Source: Kineosporia aurantiaca JCM 3230 (GTDB lineage: Bacteria > Actinomycetota > Actinomycetes > Actinomycetales > Kineosporiaceae). Taken from it: a stretch of DNA of 64,000 nt. Below, one piece after another: positions 49,883 to 59,555 of the stretch (position 1 is the first letter of the stretch; every line of letters begins with the position of its first letter). Both the position numbers and the translations under genes were made by a program. The notes beneath the pieces were generated by a model, which had not been told where the DNA came from, made no database searches, and was given only the letters and a program-made list of their open reading frames with translations. The stretch lies in the NCBI GenBank assembly GCA_000719025.1, contig JODP01000013.1, positions 1 through 64,000 on the forward strand, in the 5' to 3' direction.

Positions 49883-50773
49883 CTACCCCTTCGCTGGTCG
49901 ATATCGGCCCGGGGTGGTCCCGAGAACACTGGTGAACGCGGCGATGAAGCTACTGGGATTGGCCCACCCGCAGGCGTGAGCGGTCTGCGTGACGTCCCGT
50001 CCCTCGGCCAGGAACACCAGCGCATGGTAGATGCGCAGTTGCTGGCGCCACTCGTAGAAGGTCAGGCCGAGCTCGTCGTGGAACAGCCGGCTGAGGGTGC
50101 GAGGGCTGGCCCCGATCGCCCTTCCATGTTCGGCCAGGGACGTAGTGTCGGCCGGGTCGTTGTGCAGGGTCCGGGCCAGTGCCCGCAACCGGTCGTCCTG
50201 CGGTTCGGGCAGGACCAGCGGCTGCTCATGGACTTCCCGGAGTTCGTCGACCAGCACCCTGAGCAGACGGGAGCGAGCAGCCCGGTCGTAGCCGGGTGGA
50301 CCCATGTCGTCGTGGAGGCCGTTCTCGTCCTCACCCGGGATGCTCTGCGGTCCGGTTAGGGCCAGGAGAACCTCGCGGGCGAGGCCGGAGGCCAAGAAGA
50401 CCGCGGGCCGAGCGGGTATGCGCCGGGCCAGGGCCGGGGTGAGAAAAACGATGCGCATGTCGGTCTCGCCGTGGGAGCGGTGCTGATGCGCGAAATCGGC
50501 CGGAGTCCAGGCGATGCGATCGGCAGGAACGATGGAGGTTCCGTGCTCGGTGTGAACCGTAAGAACACCACTCGCCGCGTACACCAGGTGCCCTCGCGCA
50601 TGCGATTCCACCTGCCTGCTGCCACCGGACCGCCAGAGATGCCGACCTCCGATCGCCGAGATCTGTGAGCTCACCGGACCGGCCGGCTGTATCTGGCCGG
50701 CTCGGGCAGCTTCGAAGGCCTGGTTGGCTTGGGCGGCTAGGGTGGCTTGGAAGGCTTGGCGGCGAACGGGCAT
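49883..50773 (-). CDS. AraC-family regulator with N-terminal cupin
   Basis: A 296-residue regulator. Residues about 45-110 form a cupin (RQVESHARGHLVYAASGV), and the last 100 hold the double HTH (TLSRLFHDELGLTFYEWRQQ and TQTAHACGWANPSSFIAAF). TAGAAT (50782-50787, minus strand) ends 8 nt before ATG 50773, so the mRNA leader is nearly absent. Cotranscribed with hutD-like gene; the divergent esterase at 50874 is another candidate target. Confidence 0.9.
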   Translation of the reverse strand: MPVRRQAFQATLAAQANQAFEAARAGQIQPAGPVSSQISAIGGRHLWRSGGSRQVESHARGHLVYAASGVLTVHTEHGTSIVPADRIAWTPADFAHQHRSHGETDMRIVFLTPALARRIPARPAVFLASGLAREVLLALTGPQSIPGEDENGLHDDMGPPGYDRAARSRLLRVLVDELREVHEQPLVLPEPQDDRLRALARTLHNDPADTTSLAEHGRAIGASPRTLSRLFHDELGLTFYEWRQQLRIYHALVFLAEGRDVTQTAHACGWANPSSFIAAFTSVLGTTPGRYRPAKG

Positions 50774-50873
50774 CGGGTGGCATTCTATCGGTAGTCAGCC
50801 ACCATGCGCCGGGCCACAGTGGATTCCGGGCCGAGCACCGCGTCCGGCCCTTGGCCGACGGGAGCGCAAGCGC

Positions 50874-51560
50874 ATGACGAACTTCGTTCTGGTGCCCGGT
50901 GGCTGGCACGGCGCCTGGTCCTACGAGGCGGTGGTGCCGCTGCTGGAGCGGGCCGGCCACCGGGTCCAGGCCCTGACCCTGACCGGCCTACGCCCAGAAG
51001 ACGACGAAATTACCGTCGCCACCGCAAATCTCGATACCCACGCCGCCGATGTGCTGGCCCACTTGGACCGCGCCCACCTGACTGACGTGACGTTGGTCGG
51101 CCACAGCTACGCCGGCATGGTCGTGGCGGCCGCCGCCGACCGCAGCCGCGGCCGGGTGACTCGCGTGGTGCACATCGACGCCTATGTTCCGCTCGACGGC
51201 GAGTCGTGTTGGTCCGCGACCAGCGAGCGGTACCGGCAGGCATTCGCCGCCGGGGCGGCGGACAACGGCTATGCCGTGCAGCCGCCGCACTGGCTCGACC
51301 CGAGGGCCCGACCGCATCCCCTGGCCTCGTTCCTCCAGGCGGTCCGGCTCGGCGTCGCCCCGGCCCCGGTTCCGCAGCAGGACTTCGTCTACTGCTCCGG
51401 CTGGGCCGAGACTCCCTTCGCCGCGCTCCGCACCCGCCTGGCCGCCGATCCCGCGTGGCGAGTGCATGACCTCCCCACCCGCCACGACGCCCTGCACGAA
51501 GCGCCCGAGGCCGTCGCGGCCCTGCTGCTGAGCGGAAGCCCGGAACCACCGGCGGAGTGA
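50874..51560 (+). CDS. Alpha/beta hydrolase (salicylate esterase/MES-like)
   Basis: A 228-residue esterase-like enzyme. It opens FVLVPGGWHGAWSYE (oxyanion region), has the nucleophile elbow GHSYAG near residue 80 and the late RHDALHEAPE with the catalytic His. Short length and these motifs match the methyl-ester esterase/hydroxynitrile lyase-like group. GGGAG precedes ATG 50874. Substrate unknown. Confidence 0.87.
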   Translation: MTNFVLVPGGWHGAWSYEAVVPLLERAGHRVQALTLTGLRPEDDEITVATANLDTHAADVLAHLDRAHLTDVTLVGHSYAGMVVAAAADRSRGRVTRVVHIDAYVPLDGESCWSATSERYRQAFAAGAADNGYAVQPPHWLDPRARPHPLASFLQAVRLGVAPAPVPQQDFVYCSGWAETPFAALRTRLAADPAWRVHDLPTRHDALHEAPEAVAALLLSGSPEPPAE

Positions 51561-51654
51561 CCCAGGCCACGAATCTGTTCACCACCGGGAATGACCCGCG
51601 GTTTATCCTGCCCCCAGGACCCACCATCCCCCGCAGGAAGCAGGAGCCGCCCTC

Positions 51655-54600
51655 GTGTTCTCGAAGATTCTGGTGGCCAACCGTGGCGAGATCGCGGTCC
51701 GCGCGTTCCGGGCGGCCTATGAAGTAGGCGCCCGCACGGTGGCGGTCTTCCCCTACGAGGACCGCTGGAGCGAGCACCGGCTGAAGGCCGACGAGGCCTA
51801 CGAGATCGGTGAGCGTGGGCATCCGGTGCGGGCCTACCTCGATCCGGAAGCGATCGTTGCGGTCGCGGTGCGGGCCGGGGTGGACGCGATCTATCCCGGG
51901 TACGGGTTCCTGTCGGAGAACCCGGCGCTGGCCGAGGCCTGCGCCCGGGCCGGGATCACGTTCATCGGCCCGGGGGCCGACGTCCTCGAACTGACCGGCA
52001 ACAAGGCCCGGGCGATCGCCGCGGCCCGGGTCGCGGGCGTCCCTACTCTGACCAGCATTGCTCCGTCGCGGGACGCCGACGAACTGGTGGCCGGGGCGGC
52101 CGCGTTGCCCTACCCCTTGTTCGTCAAGGCTGTCGCCGGCGGTGGTGGGCGCGGGATGCGGCGGGTGGACCGGCAGGAGGACCTGCGCGAGGCGATCGAG
52201 ACCTGCATGCGCGAGGCCGAGGGTGCGTTCGGTGACCCGACGGTGTTCATTGAGCAGGCCGTGGTCGACCCGCGCCACATCGAGGTCCAGATCCTCGCCG
52301 ACGGCGAGGGCAACGTCATTCATCTGTACGAGCGCGACTGCTCGGTGCAGCGGCGGCACCAGAAGGTCATCGAGATCGCCCCGGCACCCAATCTGGATCC
52401 CGCACTGCGGGACCGGATCTGCGCCGACGCCGTGCGCTTCGCCCGGGAGATCGGTTACCGCAACGCCGGAACCGTCGAGTTCCTGCTCGCGCCGGACGGA
52501 TCGTACGTGTTCATCGAGATGAACCCGCGGATCCAGGTCGAGCACACGGTCACCGAGGAGATCACGGACGTCGACCTGGTCCAGTCCCAGATGCGGATCG
52601 CCTCCGGCGAGAACCTGGCCGACCTGGGTCTTTCGCAGGAGACGGTGACCGTGCGGGGGGCCGCACTGCAGTGCCGGATCACCACCGAGGACCCGGCCAA
52701 CAACTTCCGCCCGGACACCGGCGTGATCACCGCCTACCGCTCCCCCGGCGGCGGGGGTGTGCGGCTCGACGGCGGCACGGTCTACACCGGCGCCGAGGTC
52801 TCCGCGCACTTCGACTCGATGCTGGCCAAGCTCACCTGCCGGGGCCGGACCTTCGAGAAGGCGGTGGAGAAGGCCCGGCGCGCGGTCGCCGAGTTCCGGA
52901 TCCGCGGCGTCTCCACGAACATCCCCTTCCTGCAGGCGGTCCTGGACGATCCCGACTTCGCCTCGGGGCACGTCACCACCTCGTTCATCGAGACCCACCC
53001 GCAGCTGCTGCAGGCCCGCGGCTCCGGCGACCGGGGCAGCAAGCTGCTGACCTACCTGGCCGGGATCACGGTGAACCAGCCGCACGGCCCGGCGCCGGTC
53101 CGCATCGACCCGACGCTGAAGCTGCCCGCAACCGACCTGACCGTCCCCGCACCGGACGGAACCCGGCAACTGCTGCGGGAACTCGGGCCCGAACAGTTCG
53201 CCCGCCGCCTGCGGGAGCAGAAGGACGTGGCGGTCACCGACACGACGTTCCGGGACGCGCACCAGTCGCTCCTGGCCACCCGCGTCCGCACCAAGGACCT
53301 GCTCGCCGTGGCGCCGCACGTGGCCCGCACCACCGCCGGACTCTGGTCGATCGAGGCCTGGGGCGGCGCGACCTACGACGTGGCCCTGCGCTTCCTCGCC
53401 GAAGACCCCTGGGAGCGCCTGGCCGCTCTCCGTGAGGCCGTGCCGAACATCGCCTTGCAGATGCTGCTGCGCGGCCGGAACACCGTGGGATACACCCCTT
53501 ATCCCACCAAGGTGACCGACGCGTTCGTGGCCGAGGCGGCGTCCACCGGTATCGATGTCTTCCGGATCTTCGACGCGCTGAACGACGTGGAGCAGATGCG
53601 CCCGGCGATCGAGGCGGTCCGGGCCACCGGCAGCACCGTGGCCGAGGTCGCCCTCTGCTACACCGGCGACCTGTCCGACCCGGGCGAAAAGCTCTACACC
53701 CTGGACTACTACCTGCGCCTGGCCGCCCGGATCGTGGACGCGGGGGCGCACGTCCTGGCGATCAAGGACATGGCCGGTCTGCTGCGCGCCCCGGCCGCCA
53801 CCCGCCTGGTGACGGCGCTGCGCGCGGAGTTCGACCTGCCGGTGCACCTGCACACCCACGACACCGCCGGCGGTCAGCTGGCCACGCTCACCGCCGCGAT
53901 CGCGGCCGGGGTGGACGCGGTCGACGCGGCCAGCGCCTCGATGGCCGGAACCACCTCCCAGCCGCCGCTTTCCGCCCTGGTCGCGGCCACCGACCACAGC
54001 GAGCGCGAAACCGGCCTTTCCCTAGGCGCGGTCAACGCACTGGAGCCGTACTGGGAGGCGGTGCGCCGGGTCTACGCGCCGTTCGAGTCCGGCCTCGGCT
54101 CTCCCACCGGCCGGGTCTACCGCCACGAGATCCCCGGCGGTCAGCTCTCCAACCTGCGCCAGCAGGCGATCGCCCTCGGCCTCGGCGAGAAGTTCGAGCA
54201 GATCGAGGACATGTACGCCGCCGCCAACGACATCCTCGGCAACGTGCCCAAGGTGACCCCGTCGTCCAAAGTCATCGGTGATCTGGCCCTTTCGCTGGTG
54301 GCCGCGGGCGCCGACCCGGCCGGCTTCGCCGCGTCCCCGGGCTCCTTCGACATCCCGGACTCGGTGATCGGCTTCCTCAACGGCGAGCTCGGCGACCCGC
54401 CCGGCGGCTGGCCGGAGCCGTTCCGGACCAAGGCGCTGGCCGGCCGGACCTGGAAGCCCCCGGCCGAGGAACTCACCCCGGAGCAGGCCGCCGCCCTGGC
54501 CGAGAACCCCCGCAAGACGCTGAACGAGCTGCTCTTCCCCGGCCCGACCCGGATCTTCGCCGAGGCCCGCTCCACCTACGGCGACACCTCGATCCTGCCC

Positions 54601-55032
54601 ACCCTGCCCTACCTCTACGGCCTGCACCGGGGTGAGGAGCACGTGGTCGAGCTGGACGAGGGCAAGACCCTGATCATGAGCCTGCAGTCGATCAGCGAGC
54701 CCGACGAGCGCGGCTTCCGCACCGTGATGGCCCGGCTGAACGGGCAGATCCGCCCGATCAGCGTGCGCGACACCCGGATCGCGGCCGAGATCCCGACCGC
54801 CGAGAAGGCCGATCCGGGCCGACCCGGGCACGTGGCCGCACCGTTCCAGGGCGTGGTGACGCTGGTGGTCGGCGAGGGCGACAAGGTGGCGGCCGGGGAC
54901 ACGGTGGCCACGATCGAGGCGATGAAGATGGAGGCCTCGATCACCGCGCCGATCGAGGGCATCGTGCAGCGGCTGGCGTTCTCCGGAGTGCAGAGCGTGG
55001 ACGGCGGGGACCTGGTAGTGGTGCTCGGCTGA
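51655..55032 (+). CDS. pyc: Pyruvate carboxylase
   Basis: A 1125-residue single-chain biotin enzyme that carboxylates pyruvate to oxaloacetate for anaplerosis. Biotin carboxylase covers about residues 1-450 (ANRGEIAVRAFRAAYE, KAVAGGGGRGM, EMNPRIQVEHTVTEE). The carboxyltransferase barrel begins near 525 with VTDTTFRDAHQS and contains the metal-site HLHTHDTAGG. The tetramerisation region follows, then a C-terminal biotinyl domain with EAMKMEAS near residue 1090. Length is normal. GTG 51655 with AGGAG is used. Coupled to the next gene by TGATG. Confidence 0.97.
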   Translation: MFSKILVANRGEIAVRAFRAAYEVGARTVAVFPYEDRWSEHRLKADEAYEIGERGHPVRAYLDPEAIVAVAVRAGVDAIYPGYGFLSENPALAEACARAGITFIGPGADVLELTGNKARAIAAARVAGVPTLTSIAPSRDADELVAGAAALPYPLFVKAVAGGGGRGMRRVDRQEDLREAIETCMREAEGAFGDPTVFIEQAVVDPRHIEVQILADGEGNVIHLYERDCSVQRRHQKVIEIAPAPNLDPALRDRICADAVRFAREIGYRNAGTVEFLLAPDGSYVFIEMNPRIQVEHTVTEEITDVDLVQSQMRIASGENLADLGLSQETVTVRGAALQCRITTEDPANNFRPDTGVITAYRSPGGGGVRLDGGTVYTGAEVSAHFDSMLAKLTCRGRTFEKAVEKARRAVAEFRIRGVSTNIPFLQAVLDDPDFASGHVTTSFIETHPQLLQARGSGDRGSKLLTYLAGITVNQPHGPAPVRIDPTLKLPATDLTVPAPDGTRQLLRELGPEQFARRLREQKDVAVTDTTFRDAHQSLLATRVRTKDLLAVAPHVARTTAGLWSIEAWGGATYDVALRFLAEDPWERLAALREAVPNIALQMLLRGRNTVGYTPYPTKVTDAFVAEAASTGIDVFRIFDALNDVEQMRPAIEAVRATGSTVAEVALCYTGDLSDPGEKLYTLDYYLRLAARIVDAGAHVLAIKDMAGLLRAPAATRLVTALRAEFDLPVHLHTHDTAGGQLATLTAAIAAGVDAVDAASASMAGTTSQPPLSALVAATDHSERETGLSLGAVNALEPYWEAVRRVYAPFESGLGSPTGRVYRHEIPGGQLSNLRQQAIALGLGEKFEQIEDMYAAANDILGNVPKVTPSSKVIGDLALSLVAAGADPAGFAASPGSFDIPDSVIGFLNGELGDPPGGWPEPFRTKALAGRTWKPPAEELTPEQAAALAENPRKTLNELLFPGPTRIFAEARSTYGDTSILPTLPYLYGLHRGEEHVVELDEGKTLIMSLQSISEPDERGFRTVMARLNGQIRPISVRDTRIAAEIPTAEKADPGRPGHVAAPFQGVVTLVVGEGDKVAAGDTVATIEAMKMEASITAPIEGIVQRLAFSGVQSVDGGDLVVVLG

Positions 55033-55958
55033 TGCGCTGTCGCAGCGCCACTCCGGCGGATCTCGATGCGCTGATCGACTTTCCGGACACCCCGGGGTTG
55101 CGGAGCCTGGGCCGCGACCAGGTTCGGGCTGATTTCGCCGCGGGCCGGATGCGCCCGGAGTGGTCCTGGCTGATCGAGCACGACGCCCGGATCGTGGGCA
55201 GAGCGCTGTGGTGGGGACGGGGGACCAGCACACCCATCGTCCTGGACACTCTGGACCTGTTACCGGATCTGCCGGATCCCCGATCCTTGGCCGTTGGGCT
55301 GATGCGGGCCGGGCACGAGGCCTTCGGCTCGGCCCGGCTTCCGGACTACATGCTCCGCCTGCCGTCGGACTGGCGGGGGAACGAGGAAACGGTTCAGGCC
55401 GTGCGGTGGCGCCGCGAGGCAGCCGCCGAGGCTGGCCTGACCAGTTCCCTGGAGCGTCGTCAGCTCGCCTGGACCCCCGCCTCCCCCGTTCCGGAAGCCG
55501 GCTCCCGCCTGACCTTCCGGGCCGGATCCGACGAGGAGTTCCGGGAGTTGTTCCGGGCCGTGGCCCAGGGCTCTCTGGACGTCGGAACCCGACGCGCGCT
55601 CGCCGTCACCGATGCGATCCAGCAGGCTCAGGACGACTTCGACTTCTACCTCTCGTGCCCCGGGGAACGAGACTGGTGGCGCGTCGCGATCGGTGCCGAC
55701 GGAGCCCCGGTCGGCTTCATCGTGCCCTCGGCCACGTCCTACAACCGGAACGTCGGCTACCTGGGTGTCCTTCCGAGCCACCGCGGGCAGGGCCTGATCG
55801 ACGATCTCCTCGGCGAGATCACCCGTTTCCAGGCCGCTTCCGGCGCCGAGCGGATCACCGCGACGACCGACCTGACGAATCTGCCGATGGCGAAGGCGTT
55901 CGAGCGGGCGGGCTACGAGACCACGGAGATCCGGCTGGTTTTCGAGTCGCCGCGCTGA
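55032..55958 (+). CDS. GNAT-family acetyltransferase
   Basis: A 308-residue protein with two GNAT-like halves; the C-terminal half carries the acetyl-CoA motif VLPSHRGQGLIDDLL and the usual NLPMAKAFERAGY end. The first half is degenerate. Its ATG overlaps the pyc stop (TGATG), so it is coupled to pyruvate carboxylase; no metabolic link is known. Acceptor unknown. The stop is one base from the convergent TetR stop. Confidence 0.87.
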   Translation: MRCRSATPADLDALIDFPDTPGLRSLGRDQVRADFAAGRMRPEWSWLIEHDARIVGRALWWGRGTSTPIVLDTLDLLPDLPDPRSLAVGLMRAGHEAFGSARLPDYMLRLPSDWRGNEETVQAVRWRREAAAEAGLTSSLERRQLAWTPASPVPEAGSRLTFRAGSDEEFRELFRAVAQGSLDVGTRRALAVTDAIQQAQDDFDFYLSCPGERDWWRVAIGADGAPVGFIVPSATSYNRNVGYLGVLPSHRGQGLIDDLLGEITRFQAASGAERITATTDLTNLPMAKAFERAGYETTEIRLVFESPR

Positions 55959-55959
55959 G

Positions 55960-56571
55960 TTAGGGGTTGGCGCCGTAGGCCAGCCGGAGGATCGCATCCG
56001 TGAGGGTGTCGAGCAGCTCGTCCTCGTCCTGCGCCCCGGGATCGGCGTAGGCCTCGGAGAAGGTGATGGTTCGCAGGTGGTGGGCCATCTTGGCGATCAG
56101 CTCGGGTGGCCCCGCCACCGGCCGGCCCTCCCGCGCGTCGCGCTCGAGGCGCTGGCCGAACAGGTTGCAGCTCTCGTCGACCAGGCGGTCGCGTACGTGT
56201 TCGACCTCCGGGCCCGGGTCGGGCGTGACGAAGGCCTCGCGCAGCCAGCGACCGTCGGTCTTCCAGCGCGCCAGCCCGGCGGCCAGGCCCCGGCGCAGCT
56301 CCGCCCGGGCCAGGCCCTGCGCCGCGTCCCACTCGGCCATTTCGAGGGCGACCTCGGCCAGCCGCTGGTCCACCAGCGCGGCCAGCAGGGCCTGCTTGGA
56401 CTCGAAGTAGAAATAGAACCCCGAGCGGGCGATGCCGGCCGCCTTGGCCAGCTCGTCGATGGTGACCTGGCTGATCGACTTCTCCCGGAAGACCAGGCGG
56501 GCGGCCTCGATCAGGGCCTGTTCCCGCTGGTCGCCCTTCGTCGGGGCGCGACGGCTGTTCACGGTGGGCAC
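55960..56571 (-). CDS. TetR-family repressor
   Basis: A 203-residue TetR protein with HTH VTIDELAKAAGIARSGFYFYF, as in EthR-like regulators, and a TetR_C_33-type ligand domain. GTG 56571 is used. It is divergent from the MFS pump at 56670 with a dyad between them. Confidence 0.88.
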   Translation of the reverse strand: MPTVNSRRAPTKGDQREQALIEAARLVFREKSISQVTIDELAKAAGIARSGFYFYFESKQALLAALVDQRLAEVALEMAEWDAAQGLARAELRRGLAAGLARWKTDGRWLREAFVTPDPGPEVEHVRDRLVDESCNLFGQRLERDAREGRPVAGPPELIAKMAHHLRTITFSEAYADPGAQDEDELLDTLTDAILRLAYGANP

Positions 56572-56622
56572 CCACCCAGGTTAACAGTGCATCGTCCCCA
56601 ATCGACGAAGCATCTATTTTTC

Positions 56623-56637
56623 TCGACACAGTGTTGA
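56623..56637. promoter_or_regulatory. Putative TetR operator between TetR and MFS genes
   Basis: TCgACACaGTGTtGA, a 15-bp dyad with perfect ACAC/GTGT core arms. A second small repeat GCCGTC / GACGGC (56651-56669) lies right before the MFS start. TAGCTT (56657-56662) ends 7 nt before ATG 56670. Confidence 0.6.
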
Positions 56638-56669
56638 AAATTATCGCCTTGCCGTCTAGCTTCGACGGC

Positions 56670-58127
56670 ATGTCCTCAAGAACCCGTCTCGTGCTTCCGG
56701 TCGCCGGGTACGCGGTGCTGCTCGTCTCGGCCCTGCAGACCCTGGTCGTCCCGGTCGTCGCCACCATCCAGGCCGACCTGGACGTCTCCACCAACGCGGC
56801 CAGCTGGGTGGTGACCGCCAACCTGCTCGCCGCCGCGGTGTTCACCCCGATGCTGGGCCGGCTCGGCGACCTGCATGGCCGCCGCCGGGTGATGCTCGGT
56901 GTCCTGGTCGTCGTGCTGCTCGGCTCGGTCCTGGCCGCCACCACCTCCAGCCTGCCCCTGCTGCTGCTGGCCCGGGTGGCCCAGGCCTCCAGCTTCGGGC
57001 TGTTCCCGCTGTCCATCGGCATGCTCCGCGAAGAACTCCCGCCGCAGCGCCTGACCGGGGCGATGGCCCTGGTCAGCGGCATGCTCTCGGTCGGCGCGGG
57101 GTTCGGCCTGGTGGTCACCGGGCTGCTGATGCGCAACGGCGGCGGCTATCACAAGCTGTTCTGGCTGGCCACCGCCATGACCGCGATCGCCCTGGTCGGC
57201 ACCTGGCTGCTGCCGCGCCGGGAAGGCGTGGCCACCGGCAGCCTGGACTGGGCCGGCGCCGCCCTGCTCGGCCTCGGCCTGGTGCTGCTGCTCCTGCCGC
57301 TGGAGGAGGGCAACAGCTGGGGCTGGGGCTCGGGCCGGGTGATCGGCTCGCTGGCCGGCGCGGTCGTCGTGCTGGCCGCCTTCGTGCTGTTCGAGCGACG
57401 GGTCACTCAGCCGCTGGTCAGCTCGCGGATGCTGACCCACCGCCCGATCGTGGTGGCCAACCTGGTCGGCCTCTTCCTCGGCTTCTCGATGTTCGCCGTC
57501 TTCCTCTCCGTCTCCGCCCTGGTCCAGAGCCCGAACCGGGTGGCCGGCTACGGCTTCGGCGCCTCGGTGCTGGCCACCAGCCTGGTCTACCTGCTGCCGG
57601 GCTCGGCCAGCGGCGTGATCACGGCTCCGCTCGGCGGCCGACTGGTCGCCCGGTTCGGCGCCCGCGCGGTGCTGGTCCTGGCGCCGGTGCTGTCCGGGAC
57701 CGGCTTCGCGCTGCTGGCCGTGCTGCACGACGCCACCTGGGAGGTCATCGTCGGGGCGTTGCTGGTCAACACCGGGGTCACCTTCGGCTACGCGGCCCTG
57801 CCGGCGCTGCTGGTGGCCAACGTCGAACCGGCCGAGACCGGCATCGCCAACAGCGTGAACTCGATCTCCCGCTCGATCGGCATGACCCTGGGCACCGCGT
57901 TCGTGGTCACGATGAGCACCCGCAACCTGATCGCGGGCCCGGTCCCGCTGCCCCACGAGGCCCAGTTCGTCACCACTTTCGTGGTCGGCACGGTCCTGGC
58001 CGTTCTCGCCGCTGCTCTGGTCGCGCTGGCGCTGCCCCGGGTCCGGGCGGCGCACCTGACGGTGGCCGAGGTGGAGACCGACGACATGCTCGGCGCGGCC
58101 GGGCTGGAGATCGCCGCCGAGCGCTGA
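56670..58127 (+). CDS. MFS drug efflux transporter (DHA2-like)
   Basis: A 485-residue exporter with about 14 membrane segments. It has the QADLDVSTNAASWVVTANL start typical of DHA2 carriers, the A-motif GRLGDLHGRRRVML and a motif C-like MLSVGAGFGLVVTG. ATG 56670 seems leaderless: no ribosome site, TAGCTT 7 nt upstream. Probably repressed by the divergent TetR protein. Substrate unknown. Confidence 0.9.
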   Translation: MSSRTRLVLPVAGYAVLLVSALQTLVVPVVATIQADLDVSTNAASWVVTANLLAAAVFTPMLGRLGDLHGRRRVMLGVLVVVLLGSVLAATTSSLPLLLLARVAQASSFGLFPLSIGMLREELPPQRLTGAMALVSGMLSVGAGFGLVVTGLLMRNGGGYHKLFWLATAMTAIALVGTWLLPRREGVATGSLDWAGAALLGLGLVLLLLPLEEGNSWGWGSGRVIGSLAGAVVVLAAFVLFERRVTQPLVSSRMLTHRPIVVANLVGLFLGFSMFAVFLSVSALVQSPNRVAGYGFGASVLATSLVYLLPGSASGVITAPLGGRLVARFGARAVLVLAPVLSGTGFALLAVLHDATWEVIVGALLVNTGVTFGYAALPALLVANVEPAETGIANSVNSISRSIGMTLGTAFVVTMSTRNLIAGPVPLPHEAQFVTTFVVGTVLAVLAAALVALALPRVRAAHLTVAEVETDDMLGAAGLEIAAER

Positions 58128-58156
58128 CCGCCCGATCGGGACATCCCCCGAGAACG

Positions 58157-58204
58157 CGCGACGATCGGTAACTCAGAGGCCCGGAGCCCTTGCCGATCGT
58201 CGCG
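58157..58204. terminator. Long hairpin between convergent genes
   Basis: Perfect 12-bp arms CGCGACGATCGG / CCGATCGTCGCG separated by 24 nt that themselves can fold (ggcccggagcc). It lies 29 bp after the MFS stop and 39 bp from the small gene on the minus strand. Confidence 0.75.
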
Positions 58205-58243
58205 TGCTCTTCGCGGAATGCCCCATCCCGGACCCCGGAGGTT

Positions 58244-58645
58244 TCAGACCATGCCCGGGGCCGGCCACCAGCGCCGAACCGCCTCCACCGTGGAGTCCGG
58301 GCCGGTGTTGAAGCAGAGCACCGACCACGGCGAATGCTGCAGCACGGTGTTCACCACGATCTCGAACAGCGGCGTCATCCGGGGTTCCAGGCGCACGCCG
58401 CCACCGATCATGATGATCTTGTAGTGTTTCCGGCGCAACGCTTCCCGCAGGGTGACGGCGGCAGTGTCACCGGAATCGACGGAACAAACGTCCAAACCCA
58501 GACCGAGTTCCGCGAGCCCCACTCGTGCGTCCGCGATTCCCTTCTCAACGATTTCCGCGTCGACGTGAGGGAAAATCGCCCGTCCCGAGGCGGAAGTGTC
58601 GACCAGGGCGGGGTCGAGCCCGACGTTGAGGACGGCTTCATTCAC
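58244..58645 (-). CDS. Small conserved-looking hypothetical protein
   Basis: A 133-residue protein. It resembles small actinobacterial proteins with the pattern SVDSGDTAAVTLREALRRKHYKIIMIGGGVRL followed by NTVLQHSPWSVLCFNTGPDSTVEAVRRW, suggestive of a Rossmann-like or flavodoxin-like fold. GTG 58645 overlaps the upstream stop by 8 bp (GTGAATGA), so translation is coupled to the NAD(P)-binding protein. Function unknown; perhaps a partner or cofactor-binding subunit of that oxidoreductase. Confidence 0.7.
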   Translation of the reverse strand: MNEAVLNVGLDPALVDTSASGRAIFPHVDAEIVEKGIADARVGLAELGLGLDVCSVDSGDTAAVTLREALRRKHYKIIMIGGGVRLEPRMTPLFEIVVNTVLQHSPWSVLCFNTGPDSTVEAVRRWWPAPGMV

Positions 58646-59540
58646 CGTAGTACCGCCGGTCGCCAAGATCTTCCAGGAGGCCGGACGCCTCCGGCTGCCA
58701 GCCGAGGAGCTCCTGGGTGAGGACGCTGGAGGCCGGGGCGTCGAGCCGGAAAAGGTCGGCCAGGAAACCGAAGTGCTGGGGAGCGTCCTCGGGGTCGAGG
58801 CTGACCACCGGGAGTCCGAGGTGCTCGCCGATCGCGGTGGCGATCGTCTCCGTCGTCACGCCCTCCTCCCCGACGGCATGGAGCCGTGAACCGGCCGGCG
58901 CCTTTTCCAGAGCCAGGCGGAAAAGGGTGGCCGCGTCTTCGGTGTGACCGGCCGCCCACCGGTTGCGGCCATCGCCGACGTAGGCCGAAACCCCAGTGCG
59001 GCGGGCCGTCTCGATCAGGACTGTGGCGAACCCGTGCCGGTCCCGGACCGGGCTGTGGGTGATCGGGGTCAGCCGCACCACGCTGGAGCGGACGCCCCGC
59101 CCGGCCAGAGCGATCAGGTGGTTCTCGGCGTCGATGCGCATTCCCGAAGGGAGGGTGTCCCGCTCGGTGGCGGCGCGACCCAGGCCGGCGAAGGGCAGCA
59201 GGACGGATACGCCGACGAAGGCCTTGCCGGTGCCTTCAAGAGGCTCGCCGAGCGCCCGGATCGCCGCCAGGTCCTTCGCCACGGCTGCAGGCAGGTCGCC
59301 GCTGCGCATCAGATCCTCGCGGAAGGCCAGGTGAATCACCCCATCGGCTTCTGCGGCAGCAGCCCGCAGCCCGTCGAGATCGTCCAGTTCCCCTTCCCGT
59401 ACCGCTGCGCCCTGCCGCACCAGAGCGGCCGCGGACTCCGGTGAGCGGGCCAGGCCGGTGACCTGATGGCCGTGCGCGATCAGCTCGGGAACCAGGGCCG
59501 AGCCGATGTGGCCGGTCGCCCCGGTGATGAACACGTGCAT
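58638..59540 (-). CDS. Extended SDR / NAD(P)H-binding protein
   Basis: A 300-residue extended SDR with the nucleotide motif TGATGHIG near residue 8 and the segment HLAFREDLMRSGD typical of this oxidoreductase group. A canonical YxxxK is not evident, so it may be an atypical reductase. AAGGAGG lies before ATG 59540. Repression by the divergent TetR protein through the long inverted repeat between them is likely. Confidence 0.87.
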   Translation of the reverse strand: MHVFITGATGHIGSALVPELIAHGHQVTGLARSPESAAALVRQGAAVREGELDDLDGLRAAAAEADGVIHLAFREDLMRSGDLPAAVAKDLAAIRALGEPLEGTGKAFVGVSVLLPFAGLGRAATERDTLPSGMRIDAENHLIALAGRGVRSSVVRLTPITHSPVRDRHGFATVLIETARRTGVSAYVGDGRNRWAAGHTEDAATLFRLALEKAPAGSRLHAVGEEGVTTETIATAIGEHLGLPVVSLDPEDAPQHFGFLADLFRLDAPASSVLTQELLGWQPEASGLLEDLGDRRYYGE

Positions 59541-59555
59541 GCGCGCTCCTCCTTG

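Noticed and set aside
51010..53997. A very long open frame antisense to the esterase and pyc
   Set aside because: Its translation is Gly/Arg/Val/His-rich low-complexity text with no domain. It is a by-product of extreme third-position GC in pyc, whose domains are unmistakable.
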